Source of the DNA: Prevotella pectinovora
GTDB taxonomy: Bacteria; Bacteroidota; Bacteroidia; Bacteroidales; Bacteroidaceae
Direction of reading: 5' to 3'
Assembly: GCF_000834015.1 (NCBI RefSeq)
Contig: NZ_JXQI01000025.1
Location: forward strand, 1 to 64,000
DNA length: 64,000 bases
Shown here: in pieces, positions 8,228-17,500 of the stretch
Layout: every line of letters starts with the position of its first letter
Position numbering within the stretch: position 1 is the stretch's first letter
Notes under the pieces: generated by a model
The model's input: the letters and a program-made list of their open reading frames with translations, nothing else
What the model was told of the DNA's origin: nothing
Database searches by the model: none
Made by a program: the position numbers and the translations under genes

Positions 8228-8811
8228 AAAGAATGACAGAAGAGAAGGCAGAGCAGATGCTCGCCTTCATTGCTGATAAGTTTGATACAAACAATCTTCC
8301 GTTCGATGATGCTGCTACGTTTGAGTTGTTTCAACGTGCAGACACAGACGGCATCTTCATGATGGAATCCGAATGGGACAAGTATGACCTTCTCCGAATT
8401 AAGCCTAAAAATATGGATGAATTAACAGCAGCCATAGCGTTAAGCCATGGATTGGCAGTCAATCCGTATATCTACACCTATCTGAAAGTACAGGAGATAC
8501 AGCCTTTTACCTATCCAAGGTTCACAGAAATGGAGAGGGTAAAGGAAATCCTTTGTGATACACATGGAATGTTACTGTGGAAGGAGCAGAAAGAAGAAAT
8601 TCTTGCCTACATAGATTCGCTTTCTGATGAAGAGAAAGAACGCTATAGTTCGGCTATAAAGATTGTGTTACATGAGATAGAATTGCGCCAACATTCCCTC
8701 TCGAATAGAAAATTCTTTCGAAACAGAGCAATGATCTGTTACAAACTGGCATACATAAAGGCACATATGCCTGAAGATTTTGAAAGATTAAGAATGAAAC
8801 TCTGTAACTAA
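8224..8811 (+). CDS. Small protein resembling the C-terminal part of DNA polymerase III alpha (DnaE)
   Basis: A 195-aa protein. Residues 24-75 read like the DnaE block beginning LDDxxTxxLxxxxxTxGxFQxES: here LPFDDAATFELFQRADTDG, then IFMMESE and LRIKPKNMDELTAAIALSHG. The next part (LCDTHGMLLWKEQ) parallels the DnaE TYGIxxYQEQ segment, and the end (YKLAYIKAHMPEDFERLRM) parallels the YQTLWLKAHYPAEFMAAVM helix. The intervening loops are much shorter, and the palm with its catalytic aspartates, the PHP domain and the OB fold are all absent. It therefore cannot polymerise DNA and looks like a free-standing fingers-type module. It is coupled to the 167-aa gene. Alternatively it is a remnant, but it has an intact start, a clean frame and a coupled partner. 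Confidence 0.65.
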   Translation: MKRMTEEKAEQMLAFIADKFDTNNLPFDDAATFELFQRADTDGIFMMESEWDKYDLLRIKPKNMDELTAAIALSHGLAVNPYIYTYLKVQEIQPFTYPRFTEMERVKEILCDTHGMLLWKEQKEEILAYIDSLSDEEKERYSSAIKIVLHEIELRQHSLSNRKFFRNRAMICYKLAYIKAHMPEDFERLRMKLCN

Positions 8812-9059
8812 TAGGGGGCTGTTCTTAGGAGACATCAATCATCGTAAATCGCGACCCCGAATCAGGGTTCTGGTTTGGAAACCTCATTGTTATTTCGACA
8901 ATCTGGTTTTGAAAGCATATTAGCGTTTCACGAATCTGGTAAAAAACACAGGGGTGAAACACCACCCCGGCTTATGACAAAGGGCATAGCACGTCGCTAT
9001 ACCCTTGACCACTATATTATGATACTGTGTTTCACGGCTCCATTCCAAGGTTTCGTGCG

Positions 9060-9401
9060 TCAAGCCACAAATTCCTTCTTGACTCTTTGAACAGTGCCGA
9101 TTCCTTTTCCTGTGAGTTTTGCAACATCACGGATGGCATACCCCTTATTCAAGAGGTTGATAACCTCTCTATATTCTTCCCTCTTTTTATCCTGGGACTT
9201 GGTGGAACCTGTAGGTCTGCCGAGTTTACCGCCTTTCTCTACATACTGCTTTCTTTCTGAGTTCAGTCGAAATGTGATGTTATCACGTTCCAACTGAGCA
9301 CAGGTAGAAAGGATTGCTATCATAACAGAGGCAAGCAAAGATGGCTTGTCCTCCTTCTCAAGATGCATAAAAGTTTCTTCTCGCATCAGTTCCCATGGCA
9401 T
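9060..9401 (-). pseudogene. Serine recombinase/resolvase, C-terminal fragment
   Basis: A 113-aa open frame matching only the end of a small serine recombinase: the long helix QLERDNITFRLNSERKQYV, a GRPTGSTKS linker, and a C-terminal helix-turn-helix (GYAIRDVAKLTGKGIGTVQRVKKEF). The N-terminal catalytic domain with the nucleophilic serine and arginines is missing, so it cannot recombine DNA. It lies 12 bases from the membrane/coiled-coil gene. It marks a dead mobile element. The ~250 bases between it and the DnaE-like gene contain no gene that I can support. Confidence 0.75.
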
Positions 9402-9413
9402 TTGCGAATTTTT

Positions 9414-10667
9414 CTACCCCCATCCTTGCTCCGCTATATACCCCTCCAGATCTTCCTGAATTTTGATTAATCCACTATCGGGTAACTTCGCAGCAGCCTT
9501 TGTAATACTAAGGAAGTCTCCATCTGGGTACCACTCTTTGAACAAATAGGCTGTGAATCGGGCAACATCTTCAAGTCTAAAATCAAGATAAAACGCGATA
9601 TTGCGAGTGTAGTGAGCAATGTCCAGCGTCGTAAGAACATTGCCTATTTTGTTTATCTTCTTCTTACGGCCATATTTTCTGGCAAACTCATCCTTGAATG
9701 GATTCAAAATTGGGCTTGGTTCTGACTTGTCGAACTTACCACCAGTTTCGGCAAAGGTGCAAACCTTGTGCTGAATGAATGCGTATGATTCTGGGGAGAA
9801 TCCGAATTGGGTGAGTTCCATCACAGCATATGTTGTTACAACTTTCACTCTTTCTGAGTTTTCGCGTAAGATTCTTTCACGTGATTCTTCTAACGCCTCT
9901 GTCGCCTTTTTGAACAAATAGAATCCATCACTGCGGAGTTCATCAATAGCTTTTTGCTTGAACTGCTCCAATTCTTCAGCCTGTCGAGCTTTAAGTTCTT
10001 CAATCTGAATGTTGTAGGAGCTTTGCGATTCAACGAGTCGAGTTTGAAGGTCTTCGATACTTCTCTCTTTCTCCGTAATGTCTTGTGTCAATCTGACGAT
10101 TTCGTTTTCCGATTTCTTGTGGACATTCTCAAGATTCTGATAATCTAGCTCGTATCGGCTTTTACAGAATTCCAATTCCTTCTTTTTCTGGTCTATCTCA
10201 CTTTGCAGATTATCCAGTTCTTCTTTCTGCTTCGTGCGGATCTCGTCCAGTTGAGCCTTCTGTTGCTTGTGGCATTCTACGATAACCTGTCGGCGTACTA
10301 ACTCGTTATCTCTTTGTATGCGCAGCTCCGTCTCTTTATCATACTCTTTCCGAAATGCTGCAATTATTCGCTGGTTATCCCGATCTTTGTTTCTTCTCCT
10401 TAGTCTATCATATGGATAGTCAGCGGTGAAGATGCAAGATAGAACAGCCATAGTACATAATATGATGACTACAATACAACCTGCAAAATCGCATACATAA
10501 CTGAAGAACGAATATGGGTGTGCTCCTGCCTGACTTGTCATGTACATGATGGCGACAAACACACCTAATGGGTAGAACAAATACCTTGCCCACCGTGACT
10601 TTGCAACGTCACACAAGAAGAGCTTCAGTTCGTTTAAGTAGTCGTACCAAGTATTTCCTTGAATCAT
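9414..10667 (-). CDS. Membrane-anchored coiled-coil protein
   Basis: A 417-aa protein. Two hydrophobic segments at about residues 27-48 and 60-82 would span the membrane. They are followed by a basic patch (RLRRRNKDR) and then a long glutamate/lysine/glutamine-rich coiled coil from about 90 to 280. The C-terminal ~130 residues form a compact helical domain ending in GYIAEQGWG, which I cannot assign. Such proteins are frequent in Bacteroidales mobile islands, but their role is unknown. The neighbouring recombinase tail and Fic gene are on the same strand. No enzymatic motif is visible. Confidence 0.7.
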   Translation of the reverse strand: MIQGNTWYDYLNELKLFLCDVAKSRWARYLFYPLGVFVAIMYMTSQAGAHPYSFFSYVCDFAGCIVVIILCTMAVLSCIFTADYPYDRLRRRNKDRDNQRIIAAFRKEYDKETELRIQRDNELVRRQVIVECHKQQKAQLDEIRTKQKEELDNLQSEIDQKKKELEFCKSRYELDYQNLENVHKKSENEIVRLTQDITEKERSIEDLQTRLVESQSSYNIQIEELKARQAEELEQFKQKAIDELRSDGFYLFKKATEALEESRERILRENSERVKVVTTYAVMELTQFGFSPESYAFIQHKVCTFAETGGKFDKSEPSPILNPFKDEFARKYGRKKKINKIGNVLTTLDIAHYTRNIAFYLDFRLEDVARFTAYLFKEWYPDGDFLSITKAAAKLPDSGLIKIQEDLEGYIAEQGWG

Positions 10668-10689
10668 ACGTTTATACGTGATTTGTGTT

Positions 10690-11757
10690 TTATACTGATG
10701 GGGTGATAATTAGCCTCCAAGAATTGTCTTTCTCTGTACGAGCTATATAGCCTTTGTCTGTAAGGAGTCGCAATTGCTTGTTTACCGCTGTAAGACTGAT
10801 ACCGGCAGCCTCTGCCAATTGAGGTATAGTGCTATTCGGCTGCTCATACATGCGATTCAGTATTATGCTGGTGGTTGCACTACGGAATTTTACACGTTCG
10901 CCATCAAACCACCATACATTATCTCCACGCTCAGTCAGGAACTGTATGTCGTAAGACACTTCGTCAATAAAGAGGTTAGTAAAGTAAGTAAGAAACTGTT
11001 GAATGTCGCGCTTTGAGGCGTGTGCGCCAAGTGAAGGTGCTGCACCAACAGTCAGGTCTGTACGATGCAACGCCTCTAAATACTCTTTTTTCTTACGGCT
11101 ACGTACCACTATCATAGGGTAATCATGGCGAGTGAGGATGTAATTGACCATCAATCGGGCTATACGCCCGTTGCCATCTTCAAATGGATGAATACGAATG
11201 TACCTATAGTGGAATATTGCAGCAAGTTCTATTGGAGTGAACTTTCCAGATCTTTCTGCATCGTTGAACCAATCTACCAAATCGCTCATCAAAGCAGGAG
11301 TCTCTTCGGGCGTAGCATACTCAAATCGGTCTCCATAACGGGTAATGACGGAATTTGGACGAGTTTTGTATTGCCCGGCATGAATGACGTAGCTCGTCTG
11401 AACACCTCCAGGCAGTGTGCGATATACTGTGTAATCCTCACGCAAGAGGGTCTTATGTAATGTTCGTATAAAATGCTGCGTCAAAGGAGTCTCTTTAAGT
11501 AGAGCCTCCTCCTTCATCATTTTTAGACCAACATTGCTGGCAGTCATTTCGTGTACATCACGAACATCAGCCTCGCCAACAATCTTTCCGAACATGAGCA
11601 ATATCTCTGTCTGTCCATAAGTCAGTGTATTACCCTCAATATGGTTGCTGTTGTAGTTGAAATCAATAGTGAATCGACGACTTAGCATCTCTCTGTCTCT
11701 ATCAGACAAAGGCTGCAAAGCGTTCCACTCATTCATCACATTTTCTATACTTTTCAT
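10690..11757 (-). CDS. Fic-domain protein (putative AMP transferase) with winged helix
   Basis: A 355-aa Fic protein. The catalytic motif HPFEDGNGRIARL (HxFx(D/E)GNGRxxR) is near residue 200, and the N-terminal helix carries the inhibitory motif SNHIEGN near residue 38, so it is a class II Fic enzyme held inactive by its own helix. Fic enzymes transfer AMP or another nucleotide to a hydroxyl group on a target protein. The last ~70 residues are a winged helix (IPQLAEAAGISLTAVNKQLRLLTDKGYIART), suggesting autoregulation or DNA binding. The upstream region carries a TAACTTTG box and two inverted repeats. It is single in its operon; both flanks are mobile-element debris. Confidence 0.92.
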   Translation of the reverse strand: MKSIENVMNEWNALQPLSDRDREMLSRRFTIDFNYNSNHIEGNTLTYGQTEILLMFGKIVGEADVRDVHEMTASNVGLKMMKEEALLKETPLTQHFIRTLHKTLLREDYTVYRTLPGGVQTSYVIHAGQYKTRPNSVITRYGDRFEYATPEETPALMSDLVDWFNDAERSGKFTPIELAAIFHYRYIRIHPFEDGNGRIARLMVNYILTRHDYPMIVVRSRKKKEYLEALHRTDLTVGAAPSLGAHASKRDIQQFLTYFTNLFIDEVSYDIQFLTERGDNVWWFDGERVKFRSATTSIILNRMYEQPNSTIPQLAEAAGISLTAVNKQLRLLTDKGYIARTEKDNSWRLIITPSV

Positions 11758-11786
11758 ACATGCGCTTTTTGCAAGAAATTACATTA

Positions 11787-11887
11787 AAAGGTTTATGTCA
11801 TCAACCTTTATAGACTACAAAGTTACAAAAATTCCATCAAATAATAGTAAAGTAATACACAAAAAGGTGCATTTCGACAACCTTTTT
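11787..11887 (-). promoter_or_regulatory. Fic gene promoter with two related inverted repeats
   Basis: On the minus strand a TAACTTTG -7 box lies at 11818-11825. It is flanked by two similar dyads: AAAGGTT (11787-11793) with AACCTTT (11803-11809) between box and gene, and AAAAAGGT (11861-11868) with ACCTTTTT (11880-11887) upstream. Arm-centre distances are close and both share the AGGT/ACCT core. This bracketed layout fits repression by a dimeric DNA-binding protein, plausibly the Fic protein's own winged helix. A -33 box at canonical spacing is not clear. Confidence 0.5.
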
Positions 11888-12175
11888 TAGCATTATTCGT
11901 TGTTCTTGTGCTATTTCATCCAGCATTTTTGTGGTACTTTGTTTTTGTGATGCAATGTATCGTGCGTGTGCGTATATATTATAATGAGTAATCTGACCAA
12001 ACAAGATTTTAAAATTTGCTATCTATAGATAACAATAAACAAATCTATATACCTTCTGCTGAATATACTAATCGTCTTATTGTTTCCTATTTTTGTTTGC
12101 CTTAACTGCCCTTAATAGATTCCCAAAACGTTCACGCGTGTTTGTAAATCACTGATACACAATACTGTTTATATT

Positions 12176-12262
12176 CGAGGAGGTCAAATGAGACCAATAA
12201 GTAAAGACATAACAAAACACTATCAAATAGCGTGTAGCTCAATGAGTTACACGCTATTTGCA
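12176..12262 (+). repeat. Repeated RNA-like module, copy 1 (conserved 19-mer plus hairpin)
   Basis: The 19-mer CGAGGAGGTCAAATGAGAC (12176-12194) is followed after 30 bases by a perfect hairpin at 12225-12259 (12 pairs, then 4 more with one wobble, loop AAT) and a T-rich stretch. A second copy is at 26621-26703. Between the copies the 19-mer and the apical CTCAATGAG are identical, while the lower stem differs in sequence yet still pairs, which indicates selection on RNA structure. It could be a small RNA or an attenuator/terminator from a mobile element. The AGGAGG-ATG inside it does not open a frame conserved in both copies. The flanking 11890-12175 holds no gene that I can see. Confidence 0.6.
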
Positions 12263-12270
12263 TTTTATAG

Positions 12271-12546
12271 GCTCATGTTTTCTATGTGCTTATTCTGCCT
12301 TTTTTTAATGTTGGCTACTATGATGTAAAACGCTTTGATGATGGCGAGCTTACCATCCACGAACTTGTCAATGGCGCATTCGATCCCGCAGAACAAGTCA
12401 ATGCAAAACAGGCAGAACTCCTTGGCGCAGTCCTCATCGCAGCTATGGATGGCCCAGCTCAAGCTCGTGTAGGTACAGGAGGCGGTGGAAGTAATAGTCA
12501 TTCTCCTTGGAATGACAAGGATAAAAGAAAGAACGTTAGGCGTTGA
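12271..12546 (+). pseudogene. C-terminal remnant, possibly of a mobilisation (relaxase-type) protein
   Basis: The frame is open from 12271 to the stop at 12544-12546 with no convincing start codon; only a GTG at 12286. The product has a coherent protein-like sequence (DVKRFDDGELTIHELVNGAF), then a glycine-rich GTGGGGSN linker and a charged end SPWNDKDKRKNVRR. Glycine-rich, basic tails of this kind occur at the ends of Bacteroidales mobilisation/relaxase proteins, but the match is by style only. The left boundary coincides with the end of the hairpin module at 12262, so the 5' part was probably lost at that junction. Confidence 0.45.
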
Positions 12547-12589
12547 TGGTATTGTAATAGCTTACGCGCGTGTGAGTATAAATAATGAT

Positions 12590-12622
12590 GAGTGGTCCTT
12601 CCCGAATTGGGAATGACCACTC
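12590..12622. terminator. Hairpin between convergent genes
   Basis: GAGTGGTC pairs with GACCACTC and TTCCC with GGGAA around a GAATT loop, with one internal mismatch. It lies between the rightward remnant ending at 12546 and the leftward Wadjet-operon tail ending at 12625, where a bidirectional terminator is expected. Poly-T runs on either side are weak, so its strength is uncertain. Confidence 0.5.
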
Positions 12623-12624
12623 AT

Positions 12625-12804
12625 TTAGCTGATGTCACCTTCGATATATTTTACAGCTGCTTCTTTTATATATTCAGATACATGGTGTCAACCCACGTCC
12701 TGAAGACCAATAGCGGTACGCCAAGCCGAGGCTCTTTCACGTTTATGTGGCTCTGCCACACGTTCGTATGCTTCAACGTCAATATATTTATGTATTTCGT
12801 TCAT
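12625..12804 (-). pseudogene. VbhA-like antitoxin / Fic N-terminal segment with in-frame stop
   Basis: Sixty codons, starting 5 bases after the HNH gene's stop. The translation resembles the N-terminal antitoxin-like segment of Bacteroidales Fic proteins (VbhA type): HKYIDVEAYERVAEPHKRER, then AWRTAIGLQDVG, then SEYIKEAAVKYIEGDIS. A TGA at codon 39 (in GGT-TGA-CAC) interrupts it, and no Fic catalytic domain follows. A single change from a glycine codon (GGA) would explain the stop. It is either a decayed remnant of a Fic toxin-antitoxin gene or a truncated antitoxin. It is the last reading frame of the Wadjet operon. Confidence 0.55.
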
Positions 12805-12809
12805 GTTTG

Positions 12810-13649
12810 TTATATGTTCAAATGCTTATCTATCTTCACTTTCTCAATCAATCCATTAGGAAAGATAAACGCCAAATTCTTACTATCCCATGATGGATTT
12901 GCCTTGTGGATGATGCGGTGATATGAGGGCGAGAGGATGATGATATTCGAGGTGTCGTTGTTCATACTCTCAGTGAAGGGGATGATGTGATGGGCTTCTA
13001 CCACCTGAGCGTTGTATTCATCGCCAACCTTCTCGCCTGTCATCTGGCAACGATAGTCGTAGAGAAGTTTTAGGGAATCTCCAATTGAGCGGTCAAGCAG
13101 TCTAACCTTCTGCAAGCGAGTAACTTGTTTGATACCAACGCTCTTATCTTCACGCGGTTCGAAGGTTTCAAAGTTGAGTTCCGACATCGTGCTCACTTCA
13201 GTCTTCACTTCTGCCTTGACTGTCGTTGTGATGCAATCAGCCACAAAGACGTCGGGTAAATCCGTAGTGCTAAGGGCAAGAAACTCCTGATGTTCCTTGG
13301 GTATACGGATGGTGAACTTTCGATTGATGTTTTTCGGTAGGTTCTTGATGCTTTCCACATAGTTCCAGGTCGAAGAGAATACCTCTCGCAATCGTTTCAC
13401 TAATGCGCATCCTTCGCTGTACCTTATCTGTATTACGTCCGCATGTCCATCATACTTCGTGCGGTCAAAGTCTTGGTTCTTGAGTTGTGCATCATAGCCC
13501 ACACCATCAATCAACACCTTTACGTTACGTGTCTCCCCATGCTGGGGCATACCCCCAGGCATCGCCTTCAGCAGGTGATGAAACTCCACCGGAATCTGGA
13601 ATCCCTGACGCAGAGTGGAACGATCTATGAGTTTTTGGTAAAGAAACAT
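12810..13649 (-). CDS. HNH endonuclease appended to the Wadjet operon
   Basis: A 279-aa protein with a C-terminal HNH nuclease domain: LLYDYRCQMTGEKV supplies the first cysteine, VEAHHIIPF the catalytic histidine pair, NDTSNIIILSPSYHRIIH the asparagine and last histidine. The first ~150 residues are an unassigned domain, possibly for DNA recognition, with a repeated lysine/threonine/glutamate linker (VKAEVKTEVST). The layout resembles HNH proteins used in restriction of foreign DNA. Its start is 5 bases after the jetD stop on the same strand, so it is translated from the Wadjet transcript. HNH nucleases are not part of the core four-gene Wadjet, so this may be a fused extra effector or a hitch-hiking gene. 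Confidence 0.85.
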   Translation of the reverse strand: MFLYQKLIDRSTLRQGFQIPVEFHHLLKAMPGGMPQHGETRNVKVLIDGVGYDAQLKNQDFDRTKYDGHADVIQIRYSEGCALVKRLREVFSSTWNYVESIKNLPKNINRKFTIRIPKEHQEFLALSTTDLPDVFVADCITTTVKAEVKTEVSTMSELNFETFEPREDKSVGIKQVTRLQKVRLLDRSIGDSLKLLYDYRCQMTGEKVGDEYNAQVVEAHHIIPFTESMNNDTSNIIILSPSYHRIIHKANPSWDSKNLAFIFPNGLIEKVKIDKHLNI

Positions 13650-13654
13650 AGTAT

Positions 13655-14527
13655 TTAAAAACTTATATAGCCCTCTTGGTCATACCCCTTATGGTACTTC
13701 ATAATCAGGTCGATCAAAGCCTGCAGTTCAGGGATATCAGAAGACAAATGACGGTTCTCGTAATAGTTGCCCTGGAAACGTTCCGTTGAACCATTCCTCA
13801 GCCTCTCTTCCACGTCCGAAGGTATCAGATACGATGACCGATCTGGCAAATAGCGATGAAATTCAGTTATAAAAATCCTGATACCGGCAAGATCATAGTC
13901 GCCAAAATGGACATACGGATTGCCAATTCCCATAAGCCAGTTCCTGAGGTCGCACGATTGGGGATAGCGAGACACGAACAGCAGCTGTTTCCCTGGCAGG
14001 CACGACTCAAACAGATACCTTTGCTGACGTATGAATCTGAAATTCTCTGGATTCTCGATGCCCACTACTATCACGTCAGACGGAATCACAAAACGCTCCC
14101 AATCCGACACGAACACACAGCTTCCTTCCTCTGGTAGGATAACACATGACCTGCCATTTAATTGAGCATCAATAGCCTCATAAGAATTAACAAGAAACCC
14201 AGGGAAAGACCTCCTCATCTTCAATTTCGAATTTCCAGAATCCGCAGCCTGAGAAGCACGCAAAGCGCCTCCAGAAGAGCCATCATCCATCAGCAGATTT
14301 CTCGTCTTCTTGAGGTCAGCAAAACGCTCGTCAATTCTCGCCAAGGCCTTCACAAACGACTCTCTGTCTACAGCCTTCAAGCTTCTCTTGCTACCTCTCG
14401 AAGAACTGACCAGAATACCGTCTCTGACTAGTTCATTCACCCATTCTCCCGTTAATCTGCAGGCAGGCAATGATTCGCCATTACTCAGGGCAATGAGCTT
14501 GTCTATCAAACTTCTGGTTATTTTCAT
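13655..14527 (-). CDS. jetD: Wadjet nuclease subunit JetD (Toprim)
   Basis: A 290-aa protein. The C-terminal half is a Toprim domain: VIVVGIENPENF (catalytic glutamate, about residue 157) and HFGDYDLAGIRIF (DxD, about residue 213), as in topoisomerase VI subunit A and JetD. The N-terminal part holds a winged-helix-like segment and a serine/glycine linker. In Wadjet systems JetD cleaves circular plasmid DNA that the JetABC motor has reeled into a loop. It is shorter than type I JetD (about 390 aa), so this is a type II or III system. Its start overlaps the jetC stop by 4 bases, which indicates translational coupling. Confidence 0.85.
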   Translation of the reverse strand: MKITRSLIDKLIALSNGESLPACRLTGEWVNELVRDGILVSSSRGSKRSLKAVDRESFVKALARIDERFADLKKTRNLLMDDGSSGGALRASQAADSGNSKLKMRRSFPGFLVNSYEAIDAQLNGRSCVILPEEGSCVFVSDWERFVIPSDVIVVGIENPENFRFIRQQRYLFESCLPGKQLLFVSRYPQSCDLRNWLMGIGNPYVHFGDYDLAGIRIFITEFHRYLPDRSSYLIPSDVEERLRNGSTERFQGNYYENRHLSSDIPELQALIDLIMKYHKGYDQEGYISF

Positions 14528-17500
14528 TTCTGAGTAATTAACGGACGGACAATAGTTCTCGACTTACTATCCTTGTCCAATAGATAGGTATATCGATAAT
14601 CTGAAACATTATATGTAGTAGGCGAAGAATTGATCAACAGGATGTTCTTCGAGTTGGCAAATCCCAAAATACCCTTCACGTTCTGTGGATGCAGCTTGCC
14701 AATCTCATCCATCATGCAATGCACTTTGAAATCACCGAACTTCTTGCTGACCTGTGACTTGAATACATTGATCAGCATGATGTTGATCATAGCTTTCACC
14801 AACGTATCGGTTCCCTCACTACCCACATGCGAGAGCTTCGATGTCCATTGTGTGTCATTATCGTTCTCCACCACTCGGAACTCCAAATCGAACAGGTCGC
14901 CCAATGTCATACTCTTCCTGCTCGTATCTTCATTCAGATACTTCATCAGGTCCAGGATATGATCCACAGCCTTGTTGTTCACATCCTCCCGATTATCGGT
15001 GGTGAACAGGTCTGCCTCACCCATTGCGAACTGGTTCTCGTCATGGAACTCCTTGATACGCTTCATCAGCTGAACCATCTTGTCCGATGACGGTTTCGAT
15101 CGGATAGAAATCTGCCGGATGACCTTCACAAACTTCTGAGCATCAAAGTCCTTGTTAATACCCTGAATCACCTTCACCACTTCCGACTCGCGTTTGGTCA
15201 AAGCTCCAATCTCCGAAGAGACACGCGCAAGAATCTCAGTGTAGCGTTCACTCGTCCTGTTCCTGTACACCTCAATCATGTTGTTATGGATGAAGTCATC
15301 CAGATTCGAAGCAAAGTCCAGATAATCCTCCACAGTCTTCAGCACAACCTTAAAGTTAAAGGTATTCTTGGACGTGAAATTATCGTTGAACAGCACAACC
15401 GACTGCTTGAACTGTTCTTCTTTCCTGTGTCTCGAAACGATGATGCCGGTCAAATCCGACACCACCTCTTCAGGCGATTTCAGGGTCTTACGCTCTGGCA
15501 CATCCCTGAGTATCGGCGGACAAAGATCCGAATTGCCAACAAAGTCATCTGCCTTCCCCAGACCTTGTTTTATCTTCTGCAATTGCTCATTGCACCCGCT
15601 TATCTCTTTATTCAATGAAGCAATCTTACGGTCGTAATCCTGTCGCCTCAGTTCGTACTTGTCCTCCAGCTGACCGAGTTTCTCCTGCAGAGTTTTCTTC
15701 AAAACCTTGAACTCATCCTCTTTATCCAGTAGTTCTTCTTTATCAGACTGATACTTATAGACGAACTTGCGATTGTTTTCTATATAATCAAGTTCCTTCT
15801 CGATGCCGCTGATGGTGTCTTTGCACTTCTCCACAGCACCCGTATCGGCACCCTTTCCCTTCATTTCATTCAGTTCCTGTTGCTGCAAGCGCATGATCTC
15901 CGTTTCAGTCGAAGTCTGCTTTGCCTTGACTGCAATTTCTATCTCATTCAGAGCAGCCTTCTGTTCACCTTCAACCTTAGCCACAGCCTGTTCAAACAAC
16001 TTCTGGGCAGTCTTCAGTTGTTTCTCCTTGTCGTCTCTGGTCTTCGTGATGACGGACTCTGCATCCATCAGCCTGTGGCTCACATCATTCATTTGCTTGT
16101 CCAGAGCTGCCTTCTTTTGCTTTTTCTCCTCCTCTGTCTTGTTCAGGAGGTCCTGAATCTTCACATCCAGAGCCTTCACCTTTCCTGGGATAGAATTCCG
16201 TTGAGCCTCACAAAGCGACCTTCGTTCACGCATGTCCTTCACCCGGGGAGTGTAGGCCTTTCTCTGCGAATCCAGTTCCACTACCTTCTTCGCTTCAATT
16301 TCTGCACACGCCTTCCTCATAGCCTTCAGCTGCTCTTCCAGCCTCTGCTTCTCTGCCTTTATTTCGTCAGGCTTGCGCACACTCATCGGCAGTTCCGTCA
16401 GATCCAGTTCCACCCCATAGAGTGTCTTGCCTGCAGTATCCACCTTTTCGGGATGCAATCCTGTACGATACAGTACCTGCTTCTCGTCTATGATCTTTCC
16501 GATGTTCTTTTCCCATCCTGTCACATGGCCGTCCAGCCACTCGTAGAGCGAACCTTTCGTACACTCGAGCATCTTATCCAATTCGGCAATCTTCGTCTCT
16601 ACTTGTTTCATCTCTTGAGCCTTTCGCTCCAGTTCTGCCTTTGCTTCAGACTCTATGTCCTTTACAATAGCTTCATATTCAGTCTGCAACTGCTTCAAGT
16701 TGGCATCCAGACTTCTGATGTCGCCAGCCAGTTTCACCTCCTCCTTCTGCAGCTCAACCTTCTTAGCCAGATGCAGATCCATCACATCCTTGTAAGGAGC
16801 ATAGAACAGCAAAGCGTGCAGGCTCTTCTCACACTCCTGTCTCTCCAGTTTGATGCTATCTATCTGGCTCTCCGCAACTCTTAGTTTTTCTTCAAAAGAA
16901 GCTGCAATCTCTCTCTTCTGCTTGTCTCTTTCATCCATCAGCTGTTCCTTTCTCGAGAGAGACTCTGTGCGGATATTGTTCTTCCTATTCTCCTGCAACT
17001 GCCTGAAGCCGTCCAATTCCGACTTCACACCATCCACCAGCTTCTTGTATTTGCTGGCAATATCATTGTACTGGCACGTGAGGTCATTGAGTCTCTCCTT
17101 CTGAGCCGTCAGCTGTTCCTTCAGCAAAGGTCCCTCATTGCATCTGCGGATTATCTCATCAATACCTATGCTAGTATAGTATTCCTTCTTCGCCTTGCAA
17201 GACTTGATTCTGTCATCCGCTACGCCCAGTTGCTTGTTCAGGCCTGATTTCTCAGTCTCGTACTTCTCCTTTACTTCTCCCAGCAGCTTCTGCTGGCGCT
17301 CTCTTTCGGCTGTCAGTTTCTCCGTATTCTCTTCAACCAACGGAATACGTTCACGCGAATTTCTGACCGCATAGTTCAGTTCGCCACACAGCTCCCCAAT
17401 CTGCTGCTTCTGATACAGCAGGTCATGGTAGCAGGCTATCACCTTGTCAGCCTGTAGTCTCACTGCCGATTCCCCCTTGGCATTGGTCCTGAACCAGCAC

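Noticed and set aside
12592-12921. A 109-codon + strand frame
   Set aside because: It runs antisense through the VbhA-like remnant and the HNH gene end and begins inside a hairpin; the translation has no protein-like character.
15880-16884. A 334-codon + strand open frame inside jetC
   Set aside because: It lies wholly antisense to the coiled-coil part of JetC and its translation is leucine/histidine-rich without any domain, as expected for a shadow.
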